From the NCBI RefSeq assembly GCF_023702715.1, contig NZ_CP098480.1, positions 2,480,001 through 2,544,000 of the forward strand: 64,000 nucleotides of DNA. The letters are read 5' to 3'. A model generated the notes under the pieces. The model saw only the letters and a program-made list of their open reading frames with translations. It was not told the DNA's origin and ran no database searches. Shown piece after piece: positions 9,908-19,138 of this stretch (position 1 is its first letter; every line of letters begins with the position of its first letter). Position numbers and translations under genes: made by a program. Source of the DNA: Acinetobacter sp. C32I (GTDB taxonomy: Bacteria > Pseudomonadota > Gammaproteobacteria > Pseudomonadales > Moraxellaceae).

Positions 9908-10591
9908 ATGATGTTGCACATTCCTGAGCTACTCAGTAAACAACAAGTGTTAGAACTACGCCAACAAATGCAGCCAGCCTCAGCATGGATCAATGGTGCT
10001 CAAAGCGCAGGTGCACAAGCTCAGAAAACTAAAAATAATTTACAGATCGATATTCATAGTGAAATCTATCAATCCATAAGTCAGTCTGTTCTAAATGCTT
10101 TACAACACAACTTACTGTTACGTTCAGCCGCCCTGCCTCAACACATTTTATCTCCAATGTTTAATTGCTATCAGAATCAGGGCAATTATGGCAATCATGT
10201 CGACAGTGCTGTTCAGGCGTCTTCAAAAACAGGACAAATGATTCGCACCGATGTTTCCATTACAGTTTTTTTATCCGAACCCGATGAATATGAAGGTGGA
10301 GAACTGATTGTTGAGGATACCTATGGTAGCCATGAAGTGAAACTCGATGCTGGCGATGCTATTTTATATCCGTCAACAAGTCTGCATCGAGTTGAACCTG
10401 TCACCCAAGGCAGTCGCATTGCCGCTTTCACTTGGATTCAAAGTATGGTCAAAGATGATTGGCAACGTACCATGCTGTTTAACCTTGATATGACCATTCT
10501 AAAATTACGACAACAGCTTGGTGATACTGAGGAGGTGGTTGCTTTGACCAGTCACTATCACAACTTATTAAGACAATGGGGGATTTTCTAA
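9908..10591 (+). CDS. piuC: PiuC-type Fe(II)/2-oxoglutarate-dependent dioxygenase (PKHD hydroxylase family), copy 1
   Basis: 227 residues, the usual length for the PiuC/YbiX family of cytoplasmic Fe(II)- and 2-oxoglutarate-dependent oxygenases encoded next to Fiu/PiuA receptors. The metal ligands are visible: His97 and Asp99 in GNHVDS and His160 in STSLHRV. Arg170 in GSRIAAF is the likely 2-oxoglutarate anchor. The natural substrate of the family is unsettled, but the partnership with a siderophore receptor suggests action on the imported ligand. GAAGGG lies 8 bp before the ATG. Its stop overlaps the start of the next gene by one base (TAATG), so the two are translationally coupled. Confidence 0.93.
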   Translation: MMLHIPELLSKQQVLELRQQMQPASAWINGAQSAGAQAQKTKNNLQIDIHSEIYQSISQSVLNALQHNLLLRSAALPQHILSPMFNCYQNQGNYGNHVDSAVQASSKTGQMIRTDVSITVFLSEPDEYEGGELIVEDTYGSHEVKLDAGDAILYPSTSLHRVEPVTQGSRIAAFTWIQSMVKDDWQRTMLFNLDMTILKLRQQLGDTEEVVALTSHYHNLLRQWGIF

Positions 10592-11682
10592 TGTCACCTC
10601 TTCCGCCATTGACCACAATCCCAGCGCATTTACAAACCGTGGCGGATTACCAACAACAGGCTTCACAACATTTAGCAGATGCGACTTGGCACTATCTACA
10701 AGGCGGTGCTATGCATGAACTGAGCGTGCAAGAAAATCAGCTCCAGTTTCAAGATATTCATCTTATTCCGCGACATTTAAATGACTTTTCTCAAGGTAAT
10801 ACTCGAGTCAATTTATTTGGGATGGACTACCCCCATCCAATTTTTCTTGCTCCCATTGGGCATCAGGCACTTTTCCACACTCAAGCCGAGCAAGCCACAG
10901 CACTTGCAGCTGAGTTAATGCAGAGTAATTTTGTCCTCAGTACATTAAGCAACACACATATGCAAGCTTTGAATAAAGAGAATCCCTACAAATGGTTTCA
11001 ACTTTATTGGCAAGGTAACAGAGAAAACTCATTGGCTTTAATTCAGCTTGCAGAACAACACAATTATAAAGCGATCGTGATCACCATCGACGCCCCCCAT
11101 ACAGGCATCCGTGATCGAGAGCGTAAAATCTTCTTTCAACTTCCCAATGAGATGCCCCATCCACATGCACTGGCTCATGTAGAAATTGGTAATTTGGCTG
11201 CTGACGAACACCCTATTTTTCAAGGTCTGATGAAAATGGCCCCAAAATGGGAGGACATCGAGTGGTTAATTAGAAACACCAAACTGCCCGTGATTCTTAA
11301 AGGTGTATTACATCCTGCCGATGCCAAGAAAGCGGTCGAATATGGTGTCTCAGGTCTGATCGTTTCCAATCATGGTGGTCGCGTACTGGATACCACCATT
11401 CCCCCATTAATTGCACTGCAAAAAATCAGAGCAGCTGTTCCAGCCAATTATCCCCTACTCTTAGATGGCGGAATTCGTCGTGGTTCAGATGTGTTTAAAG
11501 CAATTGCGCTTGGTGCATCTGCCGTACTGATTGGCCGTCCTTATATTTATGGCTTGGCAACAGCTGGTGCCTTAGGTGTTGCCCATGTACTTAAAATTTT
11601 AAAGGAAGAATTTGAGATCACCATGGCCCTGATGGGAACAACAACATTAAAAGAGATTAATCATGACTTTATTGATCAATAA
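10591..11682 (+). CDS. FMN-dependent alpha-hydroxy-acid oxidase/dehydrogenase
   Basis: 363 residues of the glycolate oxidase/lactate dehydrogenase (LldD) TIM-barrel family, which oxidise 2-hydroxy acids to 2-oxo acids with FMN. Visible motifs are KWFQLYWQGNREN (flavin site), ITIDAPHTGIRDRE, the active-site His in VSNHGGR, and DGGIRRGSDVFKA with GRPYIYG near the end. There is no membrane segment. The frame opens five codons earlier inside piuC, but the ATG at 10591 overlapping the piuC stop is preferred. Coupling to piuC suggests that it handles a hydroxy-acid part of an iron ligand or supports the dioxygenase reaction. The substrate is inferred only. Confidence 0.88.
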   Translation: MSPLPPLTTIPAHLQTVADYQQQASQHLADATWHYLQGGAMHELSVQENQLQFQDIHLIPRHLNDFSQGNTRVNLFGMDYPHPIFLAPIGHQALFHTQAEQATALAAELMQSNFVLSTLSNTHMQALNKENPYKWFQLYWQGNRENSLALIQLAEQHNYKAIVITIDAPHTGIRDRERKIFFQLPNEMPHPHALAHVEIGNLAADEHPIFQGLMKMAPKWEDIEWLIRNTKLPVILKGVLHPADAKKAVEYGVSGLIVSNHGGRVLDTTIPPLIALQKIRAAVPANYPLLLDGGIRRGSDVFKAIALGASAVLIGRPYIYGLATAGALGVAHVLKILKEEFEITMALMGTTTLKEINHDFIDQ

Positions 11683-12012
11683 TCCGCTTTACTGCGTATC
11701 GTTACCTTAACAAACTGATATTCAAAAAACTTTCAGGCTTTTGAAGATAAATCATATAAATAAAACTTCAGTAAAATGACAAAACTCATAACATCCAAAT
11801 TAAGAGTTAAAACTTAAAATACAATCGTTTTTTTAGATTAAATAAAAAAATCAACAAATTAACAACATTATTAAACAATTCAGGATAAAAAATTATTTGA
11901 GTTTCCATTGTAATAATTAGAAACAATTGAAAAATCCAATCCAAAACAAATGAATATAAAAATAAGAATGATTATTCTTTGCATAAATTTTTACACTGTT
12001 TAGGCGTGCCAA
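11683..12012. other. AT-rich intergenic region with Fur-like box
   Basis: 330 bp between the hydroxy-acid oxidase and the third receptor. It is very AT-rich with no open frame of note. The only recognisable element is the Fur-like site at 11961-11979, close to the receptor start. Confidence 0.6.
11961..11979 (+). promoter_or_regulatory. Fur-like box before third receptor
   Basis: AATAAGAATGATTATTCTT contains the palindrome AAGAAT-GATT-ATTCTT, typical of natural Fur sites, though it matches the strict 19-bp consensus at only about 12 positions. It ends 33 bp before the start codon. Confidence 0.65.
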
Positions 12013-14313
12013 ATGTCTTTTATTAAATCACGGAAGAAGCTCGTTTCCTCTGCAATTGCGTCATCACTTTCAGTCATTGCAGTCCCAGCGATTGCTCAGG
12101 ATCAAGCAGTTCAACTCCCAACCATTCATGCACATGCCACTCAAGAAGAATCTTTAAAAGTAGATCAGTCTGCAAATGCAAAATTTGTAGCACCACTGAA
12201 AGACACACCAAAGTCAGTTTCGATTCTGTCGCAAAAACTACTTAAAGAAACCAACTCAAATACCTTACTTGAAGCACTTCGTTATGAGCCAGGTATTACT
12301 CTAGGCGCTGGTGAAGGTGGTACACCATTTACGGATATGCCTTATATCCGTGGTTATAGCGGTCAATCCTCTATTTATGTGGACGGCGTACGCAATACCA
12401 CCTCACAAAGCCGTGATATGTTTGCAATTGAACAAGTTGAAGTCATTAAAGGCTCTTCGTCTACCCTTGGTGGTGGCGGTAGTGTGGGTGGTAGTATCAA
12501 CCTCGTGCCTAAAGTGGCACATCAAGGTGATGTCTATCAGGGCAGTATTCAAGGTGGTACCGATAACTATCGCCATATCCAACTTGATGCCAATAAAGAT
12601 TTTGGCAATGGCGTTGCAGGTCGTGTCGTAGTGATGGGACATGAAAATGAAAAACCTGGTCAACACAACGGTGCTGAATTTGCTCGTGCGGGTCTCGCAT
12701 CAAGCCTTGCTTTTGGCTTAGATACAGCAACACGTGGAACATTGAGTTATTACTACCTACGTAGCAATGACGAACCAGATGCAGGCATTCCTTTCAACAA
12801 TGCTAATCCAACGAAAGCTCCTCCTGGTGTTACACTTAACCCTAGTGATGGCCGTCCAGTGAGTGTCAAAGCTGGAACTTACTATGGTTGGAAAGATCGT
12901 GATTTTGACAAACGTGAAAATCATATTGGTACATTTAAGTTAGAACATGATTTCAATGAAAATCTAACCTTGTCAAACGTTGCAACTTACAACAAGTCGA
13001 AGTCAGATTATGTGTATACCAATGCGGATGACTCTAAAGGCAATATTTACCGTGGTACGGTTGCTCGTCGTGCTTTAAGCCGTATTTTAGATACCGACGC
13101 TTATAGCGATCAACTTTCTTTAAGAGGAAAATTCAACACTGGTGCATTCAAACACTCCTTTAATGTGGGCACTGAGTGGAGCTATCAAAATACCGATCAA
13201 GGTGTGTATACCTTTACCAATGCTGCTGGACAGACCACTTCTACAATTTTGCAATCTAATATTGATTCTTGTAATTCAGTTTCCGCTACGTCAAATGGTT
13301 GGTGTACCAGTTTAAATAACCCTGGTAATGGTGTGTTTACCGACACAATGGGCAGTATTAAAGGGCAATCAACTACGCGTAGCCGTACAGCTTCTGTTTA
13401 TGCCTTAGATAGCATCGAATTTAATCCACAGTGGTTACTTAACTTAGGTGTGCGTTGGGATAAATTTGAAACCGAGAAGAAATACAATAAAGACGTCTAC
13501 GGTGCAACTGGTGGAGCTTATAACTCAACCATTACAATTCCTAAAGGAACGAAATACGAAAGCGATTCAGACTTCTTCACTTACCAAGCTGGTTTAGTAT
13601 TTAAGCCAACTGAATCAGGTAGCATCTATGCAAGTTATGCAACCTCAGCAAACCCAGTGGGTGTTTTAGCTGAAGGCGATAGCAGCGATAACGCTCTAGG
13701 CACTACAGATATTGTAAATAACCTTAAGCCTGAAGAAGCACGTACTTTTGAAATCGGAACCAAATGGGATTTGTTTAATGACCGTGCAAATTTAACGGCT
13801 GCAATTTTCCGTACTGAAAAGCAAAATACACGTATTCAAATTGATCCTACGACTACAACCAATGCTGGTGAAAGTAAAGTGGATGGATTTGAAGTCAGCT
13901 TAAACGGCAAAATTACTAACAAATGGGATATTTCTGCTGGCTATAGCTACTTAGACAGCGAAATCACCAAAGCGGCTTATAATGCAATTGCCCAAGAAGG
14001 TAAACCACTGCCATTCGTTGCCAAAAACAGTGCAACATTATGGTCAACTTATCGTGTATTACCGAACTTGACTCTAGGTGCTGGTGCAGAATATCGTGAT
14101 CAAGTTTTTGTAAACAGCACTGCACCAAAATATTTACCGACTTATACTATCTATAATGCGATGGCAAAATATGATGTAAATAAGAACGTGAATGTTCAGC
14201 TGAATGTGAATAACCTTGGTGATAAACGTTACTTCACTAGCGCACATGCAGCACATTATGCCTTTGAAGGTAATGGACGTAATGCAGTCTTAGCGATTAA
14301 CTTTAAATACTAA
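12013..14313 (+). CDS. TonB-dependent siderophore receptor, Fiu/PiuA type (second paralogue)
   Basis: A 766-residue receptor with a signal peptide ending near PAIA (about residue 28). TonB-box-like LPTIHAHA follows, then plug motifs LKDTPKSVSILSQKLLKE, YIRGYSGQSSIYVDGVRN and VEVIKGSSSTLGGG, and a barrel ending AVLAINFKY. Domain layout and neighbours repeat those of the receptor at 7564, but the sequences are clearly diverged. Insertions in the barrel include a loop with two cysteines (SCNSVSATSNGWC, near residues 420-430) that could form a disulphide in an extracellular loop. It probably imports a different catechol-type iron complex. Confidence 0.9.
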   Translation: MSFIKSRKKLVSSAIASSLSVIAVPAIAQDQAVQLPTIHAHATQEESLKVDQSANAKFVAPLKDTPKSVSILSQKLLKETNSNTLLEALRYEPGITLGAGEGGTPFTDMPYIRGYSGQSSIYVDGVRNTTSQSRDMFAIEQVEVIKGSSSTLGGGGSVGGSINLVPKVAHQGDVYQGSIQGGTDNYRHIQLDANKDFGNGVAGRVVVMGHENEKPGQHNGAEFARAGLASSLAFGLDTATRGTLSYYYLRSNDEPDAGIPFNNANPTKAPPGVTLNPSDGRPVSVKAGTYYGWKDRDFDKRENHIGTFKLEHDFNENLTLSNVATYNKSKSDYVYTNADDSKGNIYRGTVARRALSRILDTDAYSDQLSLRGKFNTGAFKHSFNVGTEWSYQNTDQGVYTFTNAAGQTTSTILQSNIDSCNSVSATSNGWCTSLNNPGNGVFTDTMGSIKGQSTTRSRTASVYALDSIEFNPQWLLNLGVRWDKFETEKKYNKDVYGATGGAYNSTITIPKGTKYESDSDFFTYQAGLVFKPTESGSIYASYATSANPVGVLAEGDSSDNALGTTDIVNNLKPEEARTFEIGTKWDLFNDRANLTAAIFRTEKQNTRIQIDPTTTTNAGESKVDGFEVSLNGKITNKWDISAGYSYLDSEITKAAYNAIAQEGKPLPFVAKNSATLWSTYRVLPNLTLGAGAEYRDQVFVNSTAPKYLPTYTIYNAMAKYDVNKNVNVQLNVNNLGDKRYFTSAHAAHYAFEGNGRNAVLAINFKY

Positions 14314-14356
14314 GCCAAAATCCATAAAATATTTATGGAATTAAACTCAGTTCGTA

Positions 14357-14386
14357 TAAAATAGCCTCGACATGAGGCTATTTTTA
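14357..14386 (+). terminator. Hairpin between second Fiu/PiuA receptor and its piuC
   Basis: The stem AAATAGCCTC / GAGGCTATTT with a 5-base loop is followed by a T run, a typical rho-independent terminator. It occupies the same place between receptor and dioxygenase as the unrelated hairpin at 9846. Confidence 0.85.
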
Positions 14387-14418
14387 CACATGAAGCAAAT
14401 ACTCAAAAGGTGTTCACA

Positions 14419-15102
14419 GTGATTCATCATATTCCCAATGTATTAACGAAAGAACAAGTTGCTGAATTTCGTCGTTTGATGACAGATGCAAATTGGGTGG
14501 GTGGGAAAGTCACCGCAGGTACACTCTCTGCTTCCGTGAAAAAAAATCAGCAACTCTCAGAGCAAGATCCACTCACTCATGCACTCAGTGATATCGTGAT
14601 CAAAGCGATTTGGCAAAATCCATTATTCCAAGCCGCAGCGCTTCCTCATAAAATCATTCCTCCCCTATTTAACCGTTACGATGAATCTGAAAGCTTTGGC
14701 TTCCATGTCGATAATTCAATTCGCCTGATCCGGGGAACTTCTGAGCAAATTCGTACCGACCTCTCTTGTACCTTGTTCTTAAGCGAACCCGAAGAATATG
14801 AGGGCGGTGAACTGGTCATTGAAGACACTTACGGTTACCATGAGATTAAACTTCCCGCTGGGGATGTGGTGCTTTATCCATCAACCAGTTTGCATGAAGT
14901 CAGCAGTATTAGCACAGGAACCCGTTTCGCCTCATTTTTTTGGGTACAAAGCCTGATTCGGGATGACAGTAAACGTCACCTATTATTTACTTTAGATGAA
15001 AGTATTCGTGAATTACGGAAAACCCATGGCGATGCTTATCCAGAAGTGATGAAACTCACCAACATTTACCATAACCTGATTCGGATGTGGTCTGAGCTAT
15101 AA
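14419..15102 (+). CDS. piuC: PiuC-type Fe(II)/2-oxoglutarate-dependent dioxygenase, copy 2
   Basis: 227 residues from a GTG start, exactly the length of copy 1. Two in-frame GTG codons are possible (14410 and 14419). AAAAGG lies at correct distance only before 14419, and that start lines up with copy 1. Metal ligands are His96 and Asp98 (FHVDNS) and His159 (STSLHEV), with Arg169 in GTRFASF. A conserved core, LSEPEEYEGGEL plus EDTYGYHEIKL, matches copy 1 closely. It presumably acts with the receptor at 12013. A weak AT-rich inverted repeat follows at about 15122-15152. Confidence 0.92.
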   Translation: MIHHIPNVLTKEQVAEFRRLMTDANWVGGKVTAGTLSASVKKNQQLSEQDPLTHALSDIVIKAIWQNPLFQAAALPHKIIPPLFNRYDESESFGFHVDNSIRLIRGTSEQIRTDLSCTLFLSEPEEYEGGELVIEDTYGYHEIKLPAGDVVLYPSTSLHEVSSISTGTRFASFFWVQSLIRDDSKRHLLFTLDESIRELRKTHGDAYPEVMKLTNIYHNLIRMWSEL

Positions 15103-15251
15103 TTTGCACACTTTTCAAAGTTTAGAGATAAAAACAACTTTTTTATCTCTAATTAACAAAATTACGGAAAATTTTCCCCATTGAAATTTAAATAGTGCAA
15201 AAAACAGGGAAATATTTTCCATTCATTCAAATTAAAATGTTTTATAGACCT

Positions 15252-15280
15252 TTGCAGTCGTCTGTATTTTCGCCTAGACT
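15252..15280 (+). promoter_or_regulatory. Putative promoter of the leu leader transcript
   Basis: TTGCAG and TAGACT are separated by 17 bp, a good sigma-70 match, placing transcription start about 50 bp before the leader peptide. Prediction by pattern only. Confidence 0.5.
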
Positions 15281-15337
15281 GAGTATCGTTAGATGATTAA
15301 TATAACTGCAAAATTAAATACCCCATATGAATGGTAG

Positions 15338-15427
15338 ATGATGAAAACAAATCGCGGCTTTACCCACCCGTCTCATACAACACATCTTGCTGCTCTTCTC
15401 CTGATGCTGCGCCTCGCGCGCGTATAA
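15338..15427 (+). CDS. Leucine-rich leader peptide upstream of leuA
   Basis: A 29-codon frame starting ATGATGAAA and ending in TAA at 15427. The C-terminal half reads HLAALLLMLRLARV: six leucine codons in nine positions, using CTT, CTC and CTG rather than the TTA/TTG common in this genome. Such a peptide before a leucine biosynthesis gene is the hallmark of ribosome-mediated attenuation, in which scarcity of charged tRNA-Leu stalls translation and changes the RNA fold. The start could equally be the second ATG at 15341, since no strong ribosome site is seen. The gene is too short for normal gene callers. The role is inferred from composition and position. Confidence 0.8.
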   Translation: MMKTNRGFTHPSHTTHLAALLLMLRLARV

Positions 15428-15504
15428 ATTTTTTCGCCTACTTTTTTAGGCACTCGATCCCCGAATTCGCTTTAAATTAATTCTTATAGACACCATATAT
15501 ATCT

Positions 15505-15544
15505 GTAGCACGTTGCTTTTAATTTGACTCAGCAACCATGCTAC
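15505..15544 (+). promoter_or_regulatory. Leader hairpin adjoining the leuA ribosome site
   Basis: GTAGCA-C-GTTGCT pairs with AGCAAC-CA-TGCTAC. The stem ends three bases before the AAGGAG ribosome site of leuA and has no T run, so it does not look like an intrinsic terminator. A second, smaller stem (GCCTA/TAGGC) is at 15436-15451. These are candidate alternative structures of the leucine leader. Confidence 0.55.
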
Positions 15545-15560
15545 GACAAGGAGTTTTCTC

Positions 15561-17258
15561 ATGATGTTGGCTGACCCAAGCAAAAAATACCGCCGTATGT
15601 ACCAGCGAGTGGATTTACCCGATCGTCAATGGCCGAATAATGAAATCAATCAAGCGCCGATTTGGATGAGCACCGACCTTCGTGATGGGAACCAAGCGAT
15701 TTTTGAACCGATGGACATGGATCAAAAATTAAAAATGTTCCACATGTTGGTTAAAATCGGCTTCAAACATATTGAAATTGGTTTCCCTTCTGCTTCTCAA
15801 ATTGACTTCGACTTTACCCGTAAATTGATCGAAGAAGATTTGATTCCTGAAGATGTTTATATCGAGGTTTTGGTTCAAGCACGTGATCACTTGATTGAAC
15901 GCACTTTTGAAGCCTTAGTCGGTGCAGAACGTGCCATTGTGCATATCTATAATTCAAACTCTCCAACCTTCCGCCAGAAAGTCTTAAATGTCGATGCCAA
16001 TGGCTCAAAACAACTTGCCATTAACGCAGCAACCAAAGTCAAAGAATATGCGGCGCAATACCCTGCGACAGACTGGATTTTCCAATATAGCCCAGAATGT
16101 TTCTCTGCAACTGAATTAGAAGTGGCCAAAGATGTCTGCGATGCTGTGACTGAAATCTGGGAAGCGTCACCAACCAATAAAGTCATTTTGAACTTGCCTG
16201 CAACAGTTGAAGTGTCTACGCCGAATGTCTATGCCGATCAAATCGAATGGATGCACCGTAACTTGGCGCGTCGTGATGGCGTGATTATCTCTGTTCACTG
16301 TCACAATGACCGTGGTTGTGGTATCGCTGCCTCTGAATTGGCGATTATGGCGGGTGCTGACCGTGTAGAAGGTTGTGTGTTTGGTAATGGTGAACGTACG
16401 GGTAATGTGGATGTTGCTGCGATTGCCTTGAACATGTATACCCAAGGCGTTGCACCAAACTTAGACTTTTCAAATATCAATGAAATCATTGCAACAGTTG
16501 AAGAATGTACAGGTTTACCTGTTCATCCTCGTCATCCATATGCAGGTGATTTAGTCTTTACCGCGTTCTCTGGTTCACACCAAGATGCGATTAAAAAAGG
16601 CTTCGAATTCCAGAAAAATGAAGAAATCTGGGATATGCCATATTTACCAATCGATCCGAAAGACTTAGGCCGTGACTACGATGCAGTAATTCGTGTCAAC
16701 AGCCAATCAGGTAAAGGTGGTATCGCCTACTTATTGGAATCGAATTACAACGTTGCCTTACCGCGTCGTGTTCAAATCGAATTCAGTCAGATCGTACAGC
16801 AGCATACCGATGAAAATGGTACAGAAATCAGTGCGCATGAAATCTGGACCTTATTTGAAAATACTTATGTGGATGTGAAGAACAGCCATTATCAAACCAA
16901 ACATTATCAATTGTCGGATATCAATGGTACACAAATCATTGAATTAGACATTGAAATCGACGGTGAAATCCAGCGTCTCCGCGGCGAAGGTAATGGCCCG
17001 ATCTCAGCCATGCTGAATGCCTTACAGTTACCAATTGATGTGGTGAACTATGAAGAGCGCAGTATCAGTTCAGGTGCCAATGCCAAAGCACTTGCATTGA
17101 TTGAGCTTCAAGTGAAAGGCACAGGTAAGAGCGCATTTGGTGCAGGTGTACATGACAACATCGTAACTTCATCAATCGAAGCCATTATTGCATGTACCAA
17201 TCGTTTAATTGAACAAGGGGTATTGACCACCGATCAAGTGGCTGCTGCAGCCGTTTAG
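15561..17258 (+). CDS. leuA: 2-isopropylmalate synthase
   Basis: A 565-residue enzyme catalysing the first committed step of leucine synthesis: condensation of acetyl-CoA with 2-oxoisovalerate. The N-terminal TIM barrel has STDLRDGNQAI (metal and substrate site), and the zinc ligands are in SVHCHNDRGCG. The C-terminal third (about 430-565) is the LeuA regulatory domain that normally binds leucine for feedback inhibition. Length fits the longer form of the family, which begins with an extension (DPSKKYRRM). AAGGAG precedes the ATG. It sits behind a leucine-rich leader peptide. Confidence 0.97.
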   Translation: MMLADPSKKYRRMYQRVDLPDRQWPNNEINQAPIWMSTDLRDGNQAIFEPMDMDQKLKMFHMLVKIGFKHIEIGFPSASQIDFDFTRKLIEEDLIPEDVYIEVLVQARDHLIERTFEALVGAERAIVHIYNSNSPTFRQKVLNVDANGSKQLAINAATKVKEYAAQYPATDWIFQYSPECFSATELEVAKDVCDAVTEIWEASPTNKVILNLPATVEVSTPNVYADQIEWMHRNLARRDGVIISVHCHNDRGCGIAASELAIMAGADRVEGCVFGNGERTGNVDVAAIALNMYTQGVAPNLDFSNINEIIATVEECTGLPVHPRHPYAGDLVFTAFSGSHQDAIKKGFEFQKNEEIWDMPYLPIDPKDLGRDYDAVIRVNSQSGKGGIAYLLESNYNVALPRRVQIEFSQIVQQHTDENGTEISAHEIWTLFENTYVDVKNSHYQTKHYQLSDINGTQIIELDIEIDGEIQRLRGEGNGPISAMLNALQLPIDVVNYEERSISSGANAKALALIELQVKGTGKSAFGAGVHDNIVTSSIEAIIACTNRLIEQGVLTTDQVAAAAV

Positions 17259-17321
17259 ATAGGTGAAATATCACATAATCGTCAGTAAAGCTGAGTTGTA
17301 ATATCAGAAAAAATGACTTTT

Positions 17322-17352
17322 GAAAGGATACCTGAATTGGTATCCTTTTATT
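17322..17352 (+). terminator. Terminator after leuA
   Basis: The stem AAAGGATACC / GGTATCCTTT with a 6-base loop and following T/A run lies 64 bp after leuA, separating leuA from metX. Confidence 0.85.
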
Positions 17353-17384
17353 ATTAATGATTTATTATAGGGCGAATCATTCCA

Positions 17385-18545
17385 GTGTCTTTTCCATCGG
17401 ATTCAGTGGGCGTAGTCACACCACAAAAGTTTCAGTTTGAACAACCTTTAGAACTTGAATGTGGCCGCGTATTGCCACGTTTCGATTTAATGGTTGAAAC
17501 CTATGGAACACTCAATGCAGACCAATCCAATGCCATTCTGATTTGTCATGCATTGTCAGGGCATCACCATGCGGCAGGCTATCATCATGAAGATGACAAA
17601 AAAGCAGGCTGGTGGGACAGCTGTATTGGTCCTGGAAAAGCCATTGATACCAATCACTTTTTTGTTGTTTCCTTAAATAATATCGGTGGATGCAGTGGTT
17701 CAACTGGCCCGACTTCACCAAATCCAGAAAATGAAAATCGCCCCTATGGTCCTGACTTCCCATTGGTCACGGTGCGTGACTGGGTCAAAACCCAAGCGAT
17801 GTTGTCTGACCGTTTAGGTGTTAAAGTTTGGTATTCTGTGATTGGTGGCTCACTGGGCGGCATGCAAGCTCTGCAATGGTCACTGGATTATCCTGACCGC
17901 TTAAAAAAATGTGCCATTATCGCCAGTGCTCCCAAATTATCAGCCCAAAATATTGCCTTCAACGAAGTTGCGCGCCAATCGATTCTATCTGATCCTGATT
18001 TCCATCATGGTCGCTATCTGGAAAATGACAGTTATCCCAAACGCGGCTTGATTTTGGCACGTATGGTCGGTCATATCACCTACTTGTCTGAAGAAGCCAT
18101 GAAACAGAAATTTGGTCGTGATTTAAAATCAGGCAAATTTATGTATGGTTTTGATGTCGAATTCCAAGTGGAAAGCTATTTGCGTTACCAAGGTGAACAA
18201 TTTAGCCGCAATTTCGATGCAAATACTTACTTGATTATGACCAAGGCCTTGGATTATTTTGACCCTTCGCGTGAATATGAACATTCTTTGACGAAGGCCA
18301 TGAGTCAACCGAAGTGCCAATTTTTGGTGATCTCATTTACCACAGACTGGCGTTTTAGCCCAAGTCGTTCTCAGGAACTGGTGGATGCTTTGGTTGATAA
18401 TCATAAGCCTGTCAGCTACTTAGACATTGATGCTGAACAAGGCCATGACTCGTTCTTATTCCCTATTCCACTGTATGTAAAAACGCTACGCGCATTTTTA
18501 GGTGGAGAACAACAGTTGCAATCGACATCGCAGGAGCAGCACTAA
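17385..18545 (+). CDS. metX: Homoserine O-acyltransferase
   Basis: 386 residues of the alpha/beta-hydrolase acyltransferase family. It activates homoserine with an acyl group (acetyl or succinyl from CoA) for methionine synthesis. The nucleophile is Ser156 in GGSLGGMQA, and the C-terminal [12 protein letters not shown] carries the catalytic Asp/His region. The start is GTG at 17385 ([13 protein letters not shown]). Sequence alone does not settle acetyl versus succinyl specificity. The stop overlaps the metW start by one base (TAATG), so the two are translationally coupled. Confidence 0.95.
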   Translation: MSFPSDSVGVVTPQKFQFEQPLELECGRVLPRFDLMVETYGTLNADQSNAILICHALSGHHHAAGYHHEDDKKAGWWDSCIGPGKAIDTNHFFVVSLNNIGGCSGSTGPTSPNPENENRPYGPDFPLVTVRDWVKTQAMLSDRLGVKVWYSVIGGSLGGMQALQWSLDYPDRLKKCAIIASAPKLSAQNIAFNEVARQSILSDPDFHHGRYLENDSYPKRGLILARMVGHITYLSEEAMKQKFGRDLKSGKFMYGFDVEFQVESYLRYQGEQFSRNFDANTYLIMTKALDYFDPSREYEHSLTKAMSQPKCQFLVISFTTDWRFSPSRSQELVDALVDNHKPVSYLDIDAEQGHDSFLFPIPLYVKTLRAFLGGEQQLQSTSQEQH

Positions 18546-19138
18546 TGCGTATAGATCAACGACTCGCCGAAAAATGGATTAACCCAAACTCTAGCGTGTT
18601 AGACTTAGGGTGTGGTGATGGTGAATTGCTGGCTCATATGAGCAAACAGCACAATATTCGTGCCTATGGTCTAGAAATTGATCAAGAAAAGATTGCAATT
18701 GCCATCAGTCGGGGGTTAAATATTATCCAACAGGACTTAAACCTTGGTTTAAGCCGTTTTGCCGACCAGTCTTTTGACTCTGTGGTCATGGCACAAGCTT
18801 TGCAAGCTGTAGATGCACCCGATGTATTACTTCGTGATATGGTGCGTGTCGGCAAACAGGCCATTATTACTTTTCCAAACTTTGCGCATTGGAAGACACG
18901 TTCTTTTCTTGCCTTGAAAGGGAAAATGCCTGTTTCGGAAGCTTTACCCTATATGTGGTATAACACCCCGAATATTCATTTATGTACTTTCCGTGACTTT
19001 GAAGCCTTATGTGCTGAGAATCGGATTAAAATTATTAATCGACTTGCCGTTAATGGTGACCAACAAGGTAGTATGCTCAGTAAGCATATGCCGAACCTAT
19101 TTGGTGAAGTCGCAATTTATCGAGTGAGCGCTCTATGA
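18545..19138 (+). CDS. metW: MetW, methionine biosynthesis methyltransferase-like partner of MetX
   Basis: 197 residues with a class I methyltransferase fold: glycine-rich SAM-type motif VLDLGCGDGELL near residue 19 and DSVVMAQALQAV as the next strand. MetW is encoded beside MetX in many proteobacteria and contributes to the methionine pathway at the homoserine acylation step. It overlaps metX by one base and the next gene by four (ATGA), forming a tightly coupled three-gene unit. Confidence 0.93.
   Translation: MRIDQRLAEKWINPNSSVLDLGCGDGELLAHMSKQHNIRAYGLEIDQEKIAIAISRGLNIIQQDLNLGLSRFADQSFDSVVMAQALQAVDAPDVLLRDMVRVGKQAIITFPNFAHWKTRSFLALKGKMPVSEALPYMWYNTPNIHLCTFRDFEALCAENRIKIINRLAVNGDQQGSMLSKHMPNLFGEVAIYRVSAL

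Noticed and set aside
15122..15152. Terminator after the second piuC
   Set aside because: An inverted repeat (TTAGAGATAAAA with TTTTATCTCTAA) exists, but it is almost all A/T and lacks a following T run, so it was not called as a terminator.
16167..16445. Antisense frames within leuA and the receptor genes
   Set aside because: Shadows of strongly coding frames on the other strand, without ribosome sites or domain content.
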